Source: an uncultured Prevotella sp.
Lineage (GTDB): Bacteria; Bacteroidota; Bacteroidia; Bacteroidales; Bacteroidaceae
DNA length: 6,656 bases
Direction of reading: 5' to 3'
NCBI GenBank assembly: GCA_900553965.1
Contig: USFX01000156.1
Coordinates: forward strand, 1 to 6,656
Part shown: positions 1 through 6,246 of the stretch, piece by piece
Layout of the letters: every line of letters starts with the position of its first letter
How positions within the stretch are numbered: the first letter of the stretch is position 1
Program-made: the position numbers and the translations under genes
The notes under the pieces: model-generated
What the model was told of the DNA's origin: nothing
Database searches by the model: none
What the model saw: the letters and a program-made list of their open reading frames with translations, nothing else

Positions 1-2
1 CC

Positions 3-284
3 CGCCGCATCATCAACATCCACCCCGCCCTGCTGCCCAAATACGGAGGCAAAGGGATGTACGGACGCCATATCCATGAGGCGGTGAAGGCCGCCGGTGA
101 GACCGAGACGGGCATAACAGTCCACTATGTGAGCGAGGTATGTGACGGCGGAGAGATTATCTTTCAGGCCCGCACGGCCGTCGCACCGGAGGACACGCCG
201 GAGGATATTGCGGCGAAAATCGGGCGGCTCGAACAGATGCACTACCCAGAAGTGATTGAAAACGTGGTGAGACAGCTGGTCTGA
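3..284 (+). CDS. purN: Phosphoribosylglycinamide formyltransferase (PurN type), C-terminal part
   Basis: The reading frame is open from the left edge and ends at TGA 282-284, so only about 93 C-terminal residues of an enzyme of roughly 190-210 residues are present. PurN transfers a formyl group from 10-formyl-tetrahydrofolate to glycinamide ribonucleotide, the third step of cytosolic purine synthesis. The piece begins RRIINIHPALLPKYGGKGMY. This holds the N-x-H-P active-site signature (Asn codon 15-17, His codon 21-23) and the LLPKY-G-G loop, followed by GRHIHEAV. The second catalytic block is VHYVSEVCDGGEIIFQA, whose Asp codon at 144-146 corresponds to Asp144 of the E. coli enzyme. The tail with APEDT and HxxYPEVIE is typical of the family end. 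An ATG at 57 is internal and not the start. The next gene begins 57 bp downstream on the same strand with no clear promoter between, so co-transcription is likely. Confidence 0.93.
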   Translation, partial: RRIINIHPALLPKYGGKGMYGRHIHEAVKAAGETETGITVHYVSEVCDGGEIIFQARTAVAPEDTPEDIAAKIGRLEQMHYPEVIENVVRQLV

Positions 285-341
285 ACGCTACACGCATCAC
301 CCGACAGCATAACGGAAAGGACATAAAAGACAACGGAAAAG

Positions 342-1337
342 ATGGTTCTGAACCTCTTATATATAATAATAGGTGTGGCGCTCGTCATCTGGGGCGCTGA
401 CCGTATGACGGATGGCGCAGCCTCGCTGGCGCGCCGGATGCACATCTCGGAGATGGTGATAGGACTGACAATCGTGGCCGCAGGAACGTCGGCACCCGAA
501 CTGTTCGTCAGTCTTGTCTCCGCCCTGAAGGGCACGCCGGACATGGCCGTGGGCAATGTCGTCGGCAGCAACATCTTCAATGCGATGCTCATCGTGGGCT
601 GTGCCGCCATGGTCGCCCCGATGAAGATTTCGGTGACGACGGTTAAGAAGGACATTCCCTTTGCCGTCGCGGCGACGATGCTGCTCATCGGCGTCTGTCT
701 TGACGGCTTCAGCAGCTTCAGCATAGCCGGGAACACCATCAGCCGGCTTGACGGCATCATCCTGCTGGCGGGCCTCGCGGTGTTCATGGCCTACACGCTC
801 CGCACGGCGAAAGTTGGCGGCGCGTCGGCAGCGGAGCCCGCAGACAACACAGCGGTGGTTTCAACGACTGACGCGACGGCCATCAGCGTCGTCCGGTGTC
901 TGGCCTACGTCGCCTTGGGACTGGCGTGTCTCGTCGGCGGAAGCAACCTCTTCGTTGACGCTGCGGCGGAAATGGCGCACGGACTGGGCGTCAGCGACGG
1001 CGTGATAGGACTGACAATCGTCGCGGGAGGAACGTCGATGCCCGAGCTGGCCACCAGCGTGGTGGCCGCACGCAAAGGCCAGTCGGCCATCGCGATAGGC
1101 AATGTGATAGGAAGCAACGTCTTCAACGTCCTCGCCATACTCGGCATCACGGCCACGATATGCCCGATGCAGCTCAGCGGCATAACCCTCACCGACCTGC
1201 TGGTCATGGGCGGAAGCATCATGGCGGTATGGCTGTTTTCCTTCACGCGCTATACAGTTGAACGCTGGGAAGGCGCCGTTCTCACTGCTGCTTTCATGGC
1301 CTATCTCGGCTATCTGCTTTCAAACGTGATGATGTGA
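342..1337 (+). CDS. Calcium/sodium antiporter, CaCA family (YrbG-like)
   Basis: This is a complete 331-residue inner-membrane cation exchanger of the CaCA superfamily, near the usual length of bacterial YrbG/NCX_Mj-type proteins. The family exchanges Ca2+ for Na+ or H+. It is built from two inverted halves of about five helices each. Both ion-binding alpha repeats are visible. Repeat 1 has GTSAPE at residues 48-53 and GNVVGSNIFN at 71-80. Repeat 2 has GTSMPE at 230-235 and GNVIGSNVFN at 253-262. The acidic residues Glu53 and Glu235 that ligate calcium are present, as are the Asn-rich GSNxFN segments. A polar stretch around residues 160-180 (AKVGGASAAEPADNTAVV) is the cytoplasmic linker between the halves. 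The start ATG at 342 is preceded only by an A-rich stretch, normal for Bacteroidetes. Exact ion specificity cannot be read from the sequence. The gene converges on the LacI-type gene downstream. Confidence 0.92.
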   Translation: MVLNLLYIIIGVALVIWGADRMTDGAASLARRMHISEMVIGLTIVAAGTSAPELFVSLVSALKGTPDMAVGNVVGSNIFNAMLIVGCAAMVAPMKISVTTVKKDIPFAVAATMLLIGVCLDGFSSFSIAGNTISRLDGIILLAGLAVFMAYTLRTAKVGGASAAEPADNTAVVSTTDATAISVVRCLAYVALGLACLVGGSNLFVDAAAEMAHGLGVSDGVIGLTIVAGGTSMPELATSVVAARKGQSAIAIGNVIGSNVFNVLAILGITATICPMQLSGITLTDLLVMGGSIMAVWLFSFTRYTVERWEGAVLTAAFMAYLGYLLSNVMM

Positions 1338-1369
1338 TTATAAGGAGATAAAGGGAGACTTCATAAGTA

Positions 1370-1480
1370 GATAGAAGAAGATAAAAGGAGATAGAGGGAG
1401 ATAAAGGACATATCTATTGTTACTAAGCAATAAGACCGTCGTCCTTTATCTCCCTCTATCTCCTTTTATCTTCCTTTATC
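1370..1480. repeat. 40-bp inverted repeat made of four 10-bp units per arm
   Basis: The left arm 1370-1409 consists of four decamers in exact register: GATAGAAGAA, GATAAAAGGA, GATAGAGGGA and GATAAAGGAC. The right arm 1441-1480 is its reverse complement. Bases 1377-1409 match 1441-1473 perfectly over 33 bp, and the outermost decamer differs at two positions, one of which would be a G-U pair in plus-strand RNA. The loop is 31 bases (1410-1440) and holds a minor 5-bp hairpin, TATTG 1415-1419 with CAATA 1428-1432. A transcript from either convergent gene would fold into this stem. No run of T follows the stem on either strand, so it is not a classic intrinsic terminator, although it may still stop transcription or protect 3' ends. 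Confidence 0.9.
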
Positions 1481-1482
1481 TC

Positions 1483-1526
1483 CTAACTAATCTCCCTTTA
1501 TCTACTAACTAATCTCCCTTTATCTA
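1483..1526. repeat. Two perfect 22-bp tandem copies reaching into the lacI-type stop codon
   Basis: The unit CTAACTAATCTCCCTTTATCTA occupies 1483-1504 and is repeated without change at 1505-1526. The last three bases of the second copy, CTA at 1524-1526, are the TAG stop codon of the minus-strand repressor gene. The first copy contains the same CTA at 1502-1504. The unit is a longer relative of the decamers to its left, so the array probably grew by local duplication. Confidence 0.93.
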
Positions 1527-2546
1527 CTTATATTTCGCCGAAGTCTCACGTATCACGAGCCGCTGTGGCACCCGCTCACGATATATCGTCCGGTCGCCGG
1601 CAATGGCACGGAGCAACAACTGGCATGCCGTAGCACCCATCTGATGCGACTGGTCCTCGATGGCGGACAATTGCGGTGTGACGTATGCCGCATGGACATC
1701 GTCCGTAAAGCCTATCAGGGCCACGTCCTCCGGAATACGGAGGCCCATCTGCTTGATTGCCGTGAAGGCCGCAAAGGTGATTATGTCATTGAAAGCGAGT
1801 ATGGCGTCGGGGCGGTCCGGACGCGAAAGAAGTTCCTTGGTGGAACTGATGGCCAGATCATAGTCAATCTTGTCGCACACGACCATATCGCGGTCGATAG
1901 GTATGCGGCTCGCCCTGAGCGCCTCTAAATAGCCGTGCTTGCGGCGGCGCACCATGTCGAGATGGTTCGGTCCGCCGATGAAAGCAATACGGCGGCTGCC
2001 CGTGTCGATGAGATGCTGGGTCGCCAGCTGTGCTGCCTCGTCGCCGTTGGCCGTTACCGAGGAGAACATATCGGTGAGACAGGTACGTCCGAAGAACACC
2101 AATGGAATACCCATACGCTGAAGCTCCTCGAAATGGGAATAGTCAGTGGTGTTCTGCGCCAGACAGGCGATGATGCCTTCGACGTGCATGTCGATGAAGT
2201 TGTCTATCGTCCGGGCTTCCGTCTCAAAGTCCTCATGACTGTTGGCGCTGATGACCGAATAGCCTTCCTTAGCCGCCTCACTCTCTATTCCGTCAAGAAC
2301 GGCTGCATAATAGTGGGTGACAAGATTGGGAACCACCACACCGATTATCTTCGGCGCCTCACGGCGCAGACTGCGGGCAAAAGGATTGGGACGGTAATTG
2401 AGCTGCCGGGCCAGCTCCTTCACACGCGTCTGCATGTCCTTGCCTATCTCCGGACTGTTGCGCAGGGCACGGCTGACAGTGGCGATACTGACGCCAAGTT
2501 CCTTTGCCAAATCTTTCAGGGAGGTTCTATGCTTGTTGGTAGACAT
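1524..2546 (-). CDS. LacI-family transcriptional regulator
   Basis: This 340-residue DNA-binding repressor or activator has the normal LacI/GalR length and layout. The N-terminal helix-turn-helix is at residues 8-30 (TSLKDLAKELGVSIATVSRA); its SIATVSR recognition segment resembles those of GalR and CcpA. The hinge helix follows as NYRPNPFARSLRR at 50-62. From about residue 66 the protein is a two-lobed periplasmic-binding-protein-like effector domain, with IIGVVVPNL, VEGIIACL, IPLVFFGR, RRIAFIGGP, PDAILAFNDI, IPEDVALIGF and the closing VPQRLVIRETS. The family usually senses sugars or nucleotides, but the ligand cannot be deduced here. The start at 2546 places the helix-turn-helix at the canonical distance from the N-terminus. 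No sugar-use genes flank it, so its targets other than itself lie elsewhere or have been lost. The promoter and operator upstream suggest autoregulation. The stop is TAG, supplied by a tandem repeat. Confidence 0.95.
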   Translation of the reverse strand: MSTNKHRTSLKDLAKELGVSIATVSRALRNSPEIGKDMQTRVKELARQLNYRPNPFARSLRREAPKIIGVVVPNLVTHYYAAVLDGIESEAAKEGYSVISANSHEDFETEARTIDNFIDMHVEGIIACLAQNTTDYSHFEELQRMGIPLVFFGRTCLTDMFSSVTANGDEAAQLATQHLIDTGSRRIAFIGGPNHLDMVRRRKHGYLEALRASRIPIDRDMVVCDKIDYDLAISSTKELLSRPDRPDAILAFNDIITFAAFTAIKQMGLRIPEDVALIGFTDDVHAAYVTPQLSAIEDQSHQMGATACQLLLRAIAGDRTIYRERVPQRLVIRETSAKYK

Positions 2547-2582
2547 TCGAGTTTGCTTTTACAAAGATTAGGGTTACATCTG

Positions 2583-2614
2583 CAAATTTACTCAAAATAG
2601 GCAGAATGCGCAAA
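2583..2614 (-). promoter_or_regulatory. Sigma-ABfr promoter of the LacI-family gene
   Basis: On the minus strand, TTTG (2614-2611) is followed after 20 bases by TAAATTTG (2590-2583). This fits the Bacteroidetes primary sigma factor consensus, TTTG and TAnnTTTG about 19-21 bp apart. It predicts a transcription start near 2577 and a leader of about 30 nt before the ATG at 2546. Both boxes are seen; activity is inferred. Confidence 0.65.
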
Positions 2615-2623
2615 CGTTTACGT
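2608..2623. promoter_or_regulatory. LacI-type operator overlapping the -33 box
   Basis: GCGCAAACGTTTACGT is a dyad with a central CG and an 8-bp perfect core, AAACGTTT. It fits the general LacI/GalR family operator form AAnCGnTT and matches 14 of 16 bases of the E. coli PurR consensus as I remember it (ACGCAAACGTTTGCGT). The core covers the TTTG -33 box of the promoter that reads into the LacI-type gene, so binding by that regulator would be expected to repress its own transcription. That the neighbouring regulator binds here is inference. Confidence 0.62.
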
Positions 2624-2666
2624 TAGTTTTTTAATGAAAAGAGATATTATTTAATTAAAATGTTCA

Positions 2667-2674
2667 TACCTTTG
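2667..2674 (+). promoter_or_regulatory. Possible plus-strand -7 box (TACCTTTG)
   Basis: TACCTTTG followed by CA is an exact match to the Bacteroidetes -7 consensus TAnnTTTG, set in an AT-rich stretch. No TTTG occurs about 19-21 bp upstream (that position reads around GATATTAT), so the -33 half is weak or missing. It would start transcription near 2680, reading away from the LacI-type gene and toward the terminator at 2731. The operator centre is about 65 bp upstream of this start. Confidence 0.4.
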
Positions 2675-2679
2675 CAACA

Positions 2680-2775
2680 TAAATTCAGAATGAGTAATGA
2701 ATAGTTGATAATAAGTTAGTTAGAAAACAGAGGCTTAATATTGTCGGGAGACAATTTTAAGCCTTTTCTATTTTA
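2680..2775 (+). ncRNA. Candidate short RNA between an orphan promoter and a terminator
   Basis: A transcript starting just after the TACCTTTG box and stopping at the terminator at 2731-2776 would be about 90-95 nt long. No protein of useful length is encoded; the only small frame seen is ATG at 2690 with four codons (MSNE) before TAG at 2702-2704. The 5' half is AT-rich and looks unstructured; the 3' half is the strong terminator hairpin with its U-rich tail, a layout common in bacterial small RNAs. Read-through would be antisense to the 3' end of the DUF5686 gene. It could instead be the leftover upstream region of a lost gene. Confidence 0.3.
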
Positions 2776-2776
2776 T
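2731..2776. terminator. Strong rho-independent terminator, probably bidirectional
   Basis: AGGCTTAATATTGTC (2731-2745) pairs with GACAATTTTAAGCCT (2750-2764) in 14 of 15 positions, with one T-T mismatch and a GGGA tetraloop. On the plus strand the stem is followed at once by TTTCTATTTTAT. On the minus strand it is followed by CTGTTTTCTA, a weaker U tract. On the minus strand it lies about 64 bp beyond the DUF5686 stop codon and would end that operon before the LacI-type promoter. On the plus strand it would end the candidate short RNA. Confidence 0.8.
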
Positions 2777-2827
2777 GGGGAATACATCAGAAATATCACT
2801 GAACCTTATCATCACTCCGGCCCTATC

Positions 2828-5308
2828 TCAGAACTTCACGCTGAACTTAAACCTCACACCGTGCTTCGACGCCGTCGGCAAGTTAAGGTACGTCAGGCGC
2901 CGGACATACTCTATATGGAGGAAACGCAGCACGTTATGGACACCGACAAGCACCTCGACATACGGCCGGTGCGGGTCCATGACGTGGGTTCCGGCGGGAA
3001 AAGCCATGAGAACAGAGCTGCTGCTGTTCTGAGGGAGCATCGGATTGTTCTTGTCCGTGAGGTCGCCCCAAAGCGCCTTCACACCTATATATTCGCGCCA
3101 TTTGAGGCGGCGGATGAGCGGCAGTCGGTTGAACAGCTTTCCGTTGAGATCCCATGATAGATGCGCCGAGGCATAGCGGTCGTTCAGAAACTCCATATTG
3201 GTCATCAAATTGAACATGTCTTTCTGTATGACATACGACAGGTTTGATGCCGGAACGATGAGCAGCGGATAGGGAACACGGTTCCATTGTGCTCCGGCGG
3301 CAATGCTGACGTCTACCTTTCCCCAGCTCTTGACCCAGAAACGCTTGAAGAACGACATCTCCGTCAGGTTGTAACGATACTGTCCGCCCATCACCCCGCT
3401 AAGTCCGGCGGCATGGCTCACGGTCAGAACTGGGGCGTCAAGATTGAGCAGCCGGCGGCCGCGGCGCGTGCTGACGAACTTCTCTCCCGGAGCGTAACGC
3501 AACTCGCAGCGCAGTTCGGTGGTGCGGATGCGGCGGGAAAGGGCGGCGGTGCGGTCTGGAAAGGCGTCAACACTGTTGGACAGGACGTCGGTGGCGGCGC
3601 CGTCCGCTATCCTCTGACGGTCGGCCAGCGTCACGAAACTGAGTCCGCCACACGCCTCGTTCTCCTCCGCGGTGACGGACAGCGTTGTCCGCAGCCCCCA
3701 CTCTTCCTCGCGTTCGACCTTCAGCTGCTGACGGTCGTAACGCATCATGCCTCCGGCGTCGGTCCATTTGAACGCCGTGAACATGTTGTCCTTGTCCGTT
3801 GTCATGAAGCGGTCGGCCGGGTAGCCGATGTCCCGCGACGACATCAGGGTCACACTGCGCCGCGGAAACTCATCCGCGAGATATTCCTTGTCACGGAACG
3901 AATATGTCATTTCGGCCTTATAGTATTCCCTCCGGCTCTTCCAACCGTGGGCGTAATATCCGTTGAAGAACAGCCGCGGGCTGAGATTGGCCGTCGTCTG
4001 ACCGCCGATGCGCGTGCGCAGACCGTCGACGGAGTTTGCCGACAGCACGCTCATCACGGGGCCTATGTCCACCTTATTGTTGTTCCGGTCGCGTCCTCCC
4101 GTCTCAACATAGTTCTCGACGAGCAGTCTCAGAACCGTTATCAGCACGCTGGAACGTCCCATCTGCTCTATCCCGGAGGTAAAACTGTCCATGTCGTCCT
4201 CTCCGCGCGTCAGGTCGACCCGGCGCTTCTCTGCCCAGAAACCGCCGTCCTGCTTCTTCGCCTCGCGCTCCGTCGCGGCATGGGCACGCACAGAGAACTC
4301 GCTGTCGGCAATCGGGCTGAAGTCATGGCCGGTGATGCGCGTGTTGCGGATGACCACCGCTTTCTGAAGAAAATCGAAGAGACTCAGCTCCACTACCATA
4401 TCGTCGGAAACGAGCGCCCACTGGCCGTCCGGCAGCGCGGCGAACTCCTGGATGATGCGTATGTCGTCGATGAAATTGACGTCGGTGCGCTTCGGCAGCG
4501 TAAGCTCACACCGCCGGACACGGAACGAGCCGTCGGCCATGACGTAGATGTCGCCCGAGAAGCCGAAGTCCTGCTGGTTGTTGGGAAGAAAGCTTAGGTG
4601 TATGCAACGATCATGCCCGACGTCAAGCGTGTCAATGATGTAGAAACGGTAGAAGCCGATGGCGTCGCGGCTTATCGGCGAAGTGAACGGATGCTGCAAA
4701 AGGCGTATCTGTTCGTCGTAGATATCGACGTCGGTGAAAAAGTCCTTGAGAGCCGCAACGAGCAGATCGCCCGAGCGGAAGATGGTGTTGACGCCGTCGG
4801 AGCGCTCTCCCGTGACCGTCTCCTGCTCGGCGTGAGGCTCGCGCCGGTAGATCTTGCGGGTCACGGTCTCGGTCATCATTATCGGAAGAATGAGCTTGTC
4901 GTTATACGGACACAGCTCGACATAGCGGAAGACGTTCGGGATGCGTGACAGCAAGCCTTCCGAGAGGTCAGTCATCGAGACATCGTTTGACGCCAGCGTG
5001 AGCTTCTGATACTTCTCGTAGCTGTAGAAATCACGTGAGGCGAGATCAGTGCGGCGCTTTGCCGCAATGACCCGCCTCATCAGTTCGACGGCCGGATTGT
5101 TTCTGCGGCTGTACCTCTTGCGGCTTGTCGTCACCGTCAGTTCGCGCAGATGCTGCACCCGGTCATACCATTTCGTCGTGTCACGTGGCGTCTGCTGCTC
5201 CCGATGCGCCACGTCCGGCGCCGCCGCAAGGGTGACACCATCCTCTGCTCCGGATTCCGCGGCGGAACAGACAAGCGCAATCAGCAGGAGGAGCAGACGC
5301 ACGGTCAT
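2828..5308 (-). CDS. DUF5686-family outer-membrane beta-barrel protein
   Basis: This 826-residue protein begins with a signal peptide (MTVRLLLLLIALVCSAAESGA, cleavage probably near residue 21). The Cys at 14 lacks a proper lipobox, so it is probably not a lipoprotein. A short linker leads to the family signature KRYSRRNNPAVELMRR at residues 63-78 and then SYEKYQKLTL. Roughly residues 380-826 look like a beta barrel of alternating hydrophobic strands, closing with EYVRRLTYLNLPTASKHG and a final Phe (FKFSVKF), the usual C-terminal signal for outer-membrane assembly. Most relatives, as I recall them, carry a carboxypeptidase-regulatory-like domain after the signal peptide; here only about 40 residues fill that place, so the domain is absent. 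The start ATG overlaps the stop of the CDP-alcohol transferase (ATGA), indicating coupled translation. The biochemical role of DUF5686 is unknown to me; a link to envelope lipids is inferred from context only. Confidence 0.85.
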   Translation of the reverse strand: MTVRLLLLLIALVCSAAESGAEDGVTLAAAPDVAHREQQTPRDTTKWYDRVQHLRELTVTTSRKRYSRRNNPAVELMRRVIAAKRRTDLASRDFYSYEKYQKLTLASNDVSMTDLSEGLLSRIPNVFRYVELCPYNDKLILPIMMTETVTRKIYRREPHAEQETVTGERSDGVNTIFRSGDLLVAALKDFFTDVDIYDEQIRLLQHPFTSPISRDAIGFYRFYIIDTLDVGHDRCIHLSFLPNNQQDFGFSGDIYVMADGSFRVRRCELTLPKRTDVNFIDDIRIIQEFAALPDGQWALVSDDMVVELSLFDFLQKAVVIRNTRITGHDFSPIADSEFSVRAHAATEREAKKQDGGFWAEKRRVDLTRGEDDMDSFTSGIEQMGRSSVLITVLRLLVENYVETGGRDRNNNKVDIGPVMSVLSANSVDGLRTRIGGQTTANLSPRLFFNGYYAHGWKSRREYYKAEMTYSFRDKEYLADEFPRRSVTLMSSRDIGYPADRFMTTDKDNMFTAFKWTDAGGMMRYDRQQLKVEREEEWGLRTTLSVTAEENEACGGLSFVTLADRQRIADGAATDVLSNSVDAFPDRTAALSRRIRTTELRCELRYAPGEKFVSTRRGRRLLNLDAPVLTVSHAAGLSGVMGGQYRYNLTEMSFFKRFWVKSWGKVDVSIAAGAQWNRVPYPLLIVPASNLSYVIQKDMFNLMTNMEFLNDRYASAHLSWDLNGKLFNRLPLIRRLKWREYIGVKALWGDLTDKNNPMLPQNSSSSVLMAFPAGTHVMDPHRPYVEVLVGVHNVLRFLHIEYVRRLTYLNLPTASKHGVRFKFSVKF

Positions 5309-6246
5309 CGGCAGTACTTGGCGCTAAGACGTCTGCAGAGCGCTTCATGAGACCTGTGCATGTGCCAATAGATGGCCGAAAGGACGACGATCTCGAAGAG
5401 CGGATATATATAAGGTATGTTGAGCAGACAGCCGATATAGAGCATGATGGCCCGCGAGTTGTGCGTGAGAAGGTTTGTATATTTCATCAGAGGCAGCGAC
5501 CCGCTTCTGAAATCGTCGCGGAGCTGCTGCGGCATGTCGCTTGCGTCAGCGTAACGGGAGCGCAAGCTGCGATAGAAAGCCTGAAACTCAGGCGTCGATT
5601 TCTCCTGCGCAGCGCAGTATTTGGCGTAATTCCTGTAGAACATGCGCGCCCAGAACGAGCCGTCAGGCGTCAGGCTGTCATATATGGCGCGCTGCGAGGC
5701 GGAGTCATCAAGCTCGCTTCCGCTCTTGCCAAGCAGGAAGTAGAGGTGAATCTGGCGGTAGTAGTCGGCCAGACGGCACTGCATCGTGTGGCAGACCAGT
5801 CCGGCAATGGCGCAGAGCAGCAGCGCCCACGCTCCCCACTGGACACCGATGAACGGCATCTGCTGGGGCCAGAGGCGGACGACAAGCCCAAGATAGACGG
5901 CCGTAAACCACACGTCACTGGCCAGTCCGTCGAGCACGCGGCCGACGAGGGTCTTCTGTCCGGTGAGCCGGGCCAGCTGACCGTCGGTGGAATCGCAGAA
6001 ATTCGCAAACGTGAGAAGCACGATTCCGATGATGTTTGACCACAAATCAGTGTAGTGCATCATCCATCCTGCACCGATTCCGAGGAACATCGACGCCACC
6101 GTGACGACATTGGGATGGACATGAAGCCGCGCCCAAAGGATGGCGAAAGCCAGACCTATCGGGCGGGTGAAGTAGATGTCGAGCCACTCTTCGGTGTCAT
6201 TTGACTTGAACGACGCACGCAACAATTCACTGAAACTCTTTTCCAT
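5305..6246 (-). CDS. CDP-alcohol phosphatidyltransferase, long Bacteroidetes form
   Basis: This 313-residue integral membrane enzyme belongs to the family that swaps CMP on a CDP-linked molecule for an alcohol to make phospholipids. The motif is clear in a predicted membrane helix: Asp85, Asp88-Gly89, Ala92-Arg93, Gly102 and Asp106, within CDSTDGQLARLTG and VGRVLDGLASD. The fourth acidic residue is offset: the expected position 110 is Ser and Asp follows at 111. Hydrophobic helices lie near residues 30-60, 70-84, 112-126, 133-160 and 260-295. Between about 165 and 250 is a charged insertion (ADYYRQIHLYFLLGKSGSELDD to LPLMKYTNLLTHNSRA) that makes the protein about 100 residues longer than simple family members. 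I recognise this insertion from Bacteroides homologues next to nucleotidyltransferases, including one assigned to inositol-phosphate lipid synthesis. Substrate is not proven. It lies downstream of a nucleotidyltransferase and overlaps the DUF5686 start by 4 bases. Confidence 0.9.
   Translation of the reverse strand: MEKSFSELLRASFKSNDTEEWLDIYFTRPIGLAFAILWARLHVHPNVVTVASMFLGIGAGWMMHYTDLWSNIIGIVLLTFANFCDSTDGQLARLTGQKTLVGRVLDGLASDVWFTAVYLGLVVRLWPQQMPFIGVQWGAWALLLCAIAGLVCHTMQCRLADYYRQIHLYFLLGKSGSELDDSASQRAIYDSLTPDGSFWARMFYRNYAKYCAAQEKSTPEFQAFYRSLRSRYADASDMPQQLRDDFRSGSLPLMKYTNLLTHNSRAIMLYIGCLLNIPYIYPLFEIVVLSAIYWHMHRSHEALCRRLSAKYCR

Larger units (their letters stand above)
1338..1531. repeat. Convergent intergenic repeat region of GATAAAGG-type units
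   Basis: Almost the whole gap between the antiporter stop and the repressor stop consists of degenerate units related to GATAAAGGGA. They are purine-rich on the plus strand at the left and pyrimidine-rich at the right. The left side starts at 1344 with GGAGATAAAGGGAGA. The arms share further inverted matches outside the main stem: ATAAGTAGATA at 1363-1373 is the complement of 1521-1531, and AGATAAAGGGAGA at 1346-1358 matches the complement of both 1491-1503 and 1513-1525. The last bases lie inside the final codons of the repressor gene. Similar purine-rich repeats occur in intergenic regions of Prevotella-like genomes as far as I recall, but no function is known to me. Confidence 0.85.

Noticed and set aside
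57..284. Complete small gene starting at ATG 57
   Set aside because: The frame is open to the window edge and the residues before this ATG contain the conserved PurN N-I-H-P motif, so the Met is internal.
242..787. 181-codon minus-strand frame opposite the antiporter
   Set aside because: Its sequence is the low-complexity reverse of antiporter helices and it also crosses the purN end and the gap; no independent support.
1370..1480. CRISPR array or insertion-sequence ends
   Set aside because: Units are 10 bp with no unique spacers, and there is no transposase or flanking target-site duplication.
1370..1480. Classic intrinsic terminator
   Set aside because: Neither side of the stem is followed by a T run; the long stem may still affect transcription, so it is listed as a repeat.
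2562..2570. Alternative -7 box (TAATCTTTG on the minus strand) for the LacI-type gene
   Set aside because: It has one base too many between TA and TTTG and would give a very short leader; the box at 2590-2583 has exact sequence and spacing.
1935..2600. 221-codon open frame on the plus strand
   Set aside because: It is antisense to the LacI-family gene, including its helix-turn-helix, and runs through that gene's promoter.
3287..4597. 436-codon open frame on the plus strand
   Set aside because: It lies wholly antisense to the DUF5686 gene, has no recognisable domain, and its composition (rich in Arg, Val, His, Gly) is that of a complementary-strand shadow of a GC-rich gene.
5231..5308. Lipoprotein signal in the DUF5686 protein
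   Set aside because: Cys14 is preceded by A-L-V rather than a small residue at -1, and downstream small residues offer a normal signal peptidase I site.
5347..6039. 230-codon open frame on the plus strand
   Set aside because: It is antisense to the CDP-alcohol transferase, whose motif and helices are clear on the other strand; no family features in the shadow.
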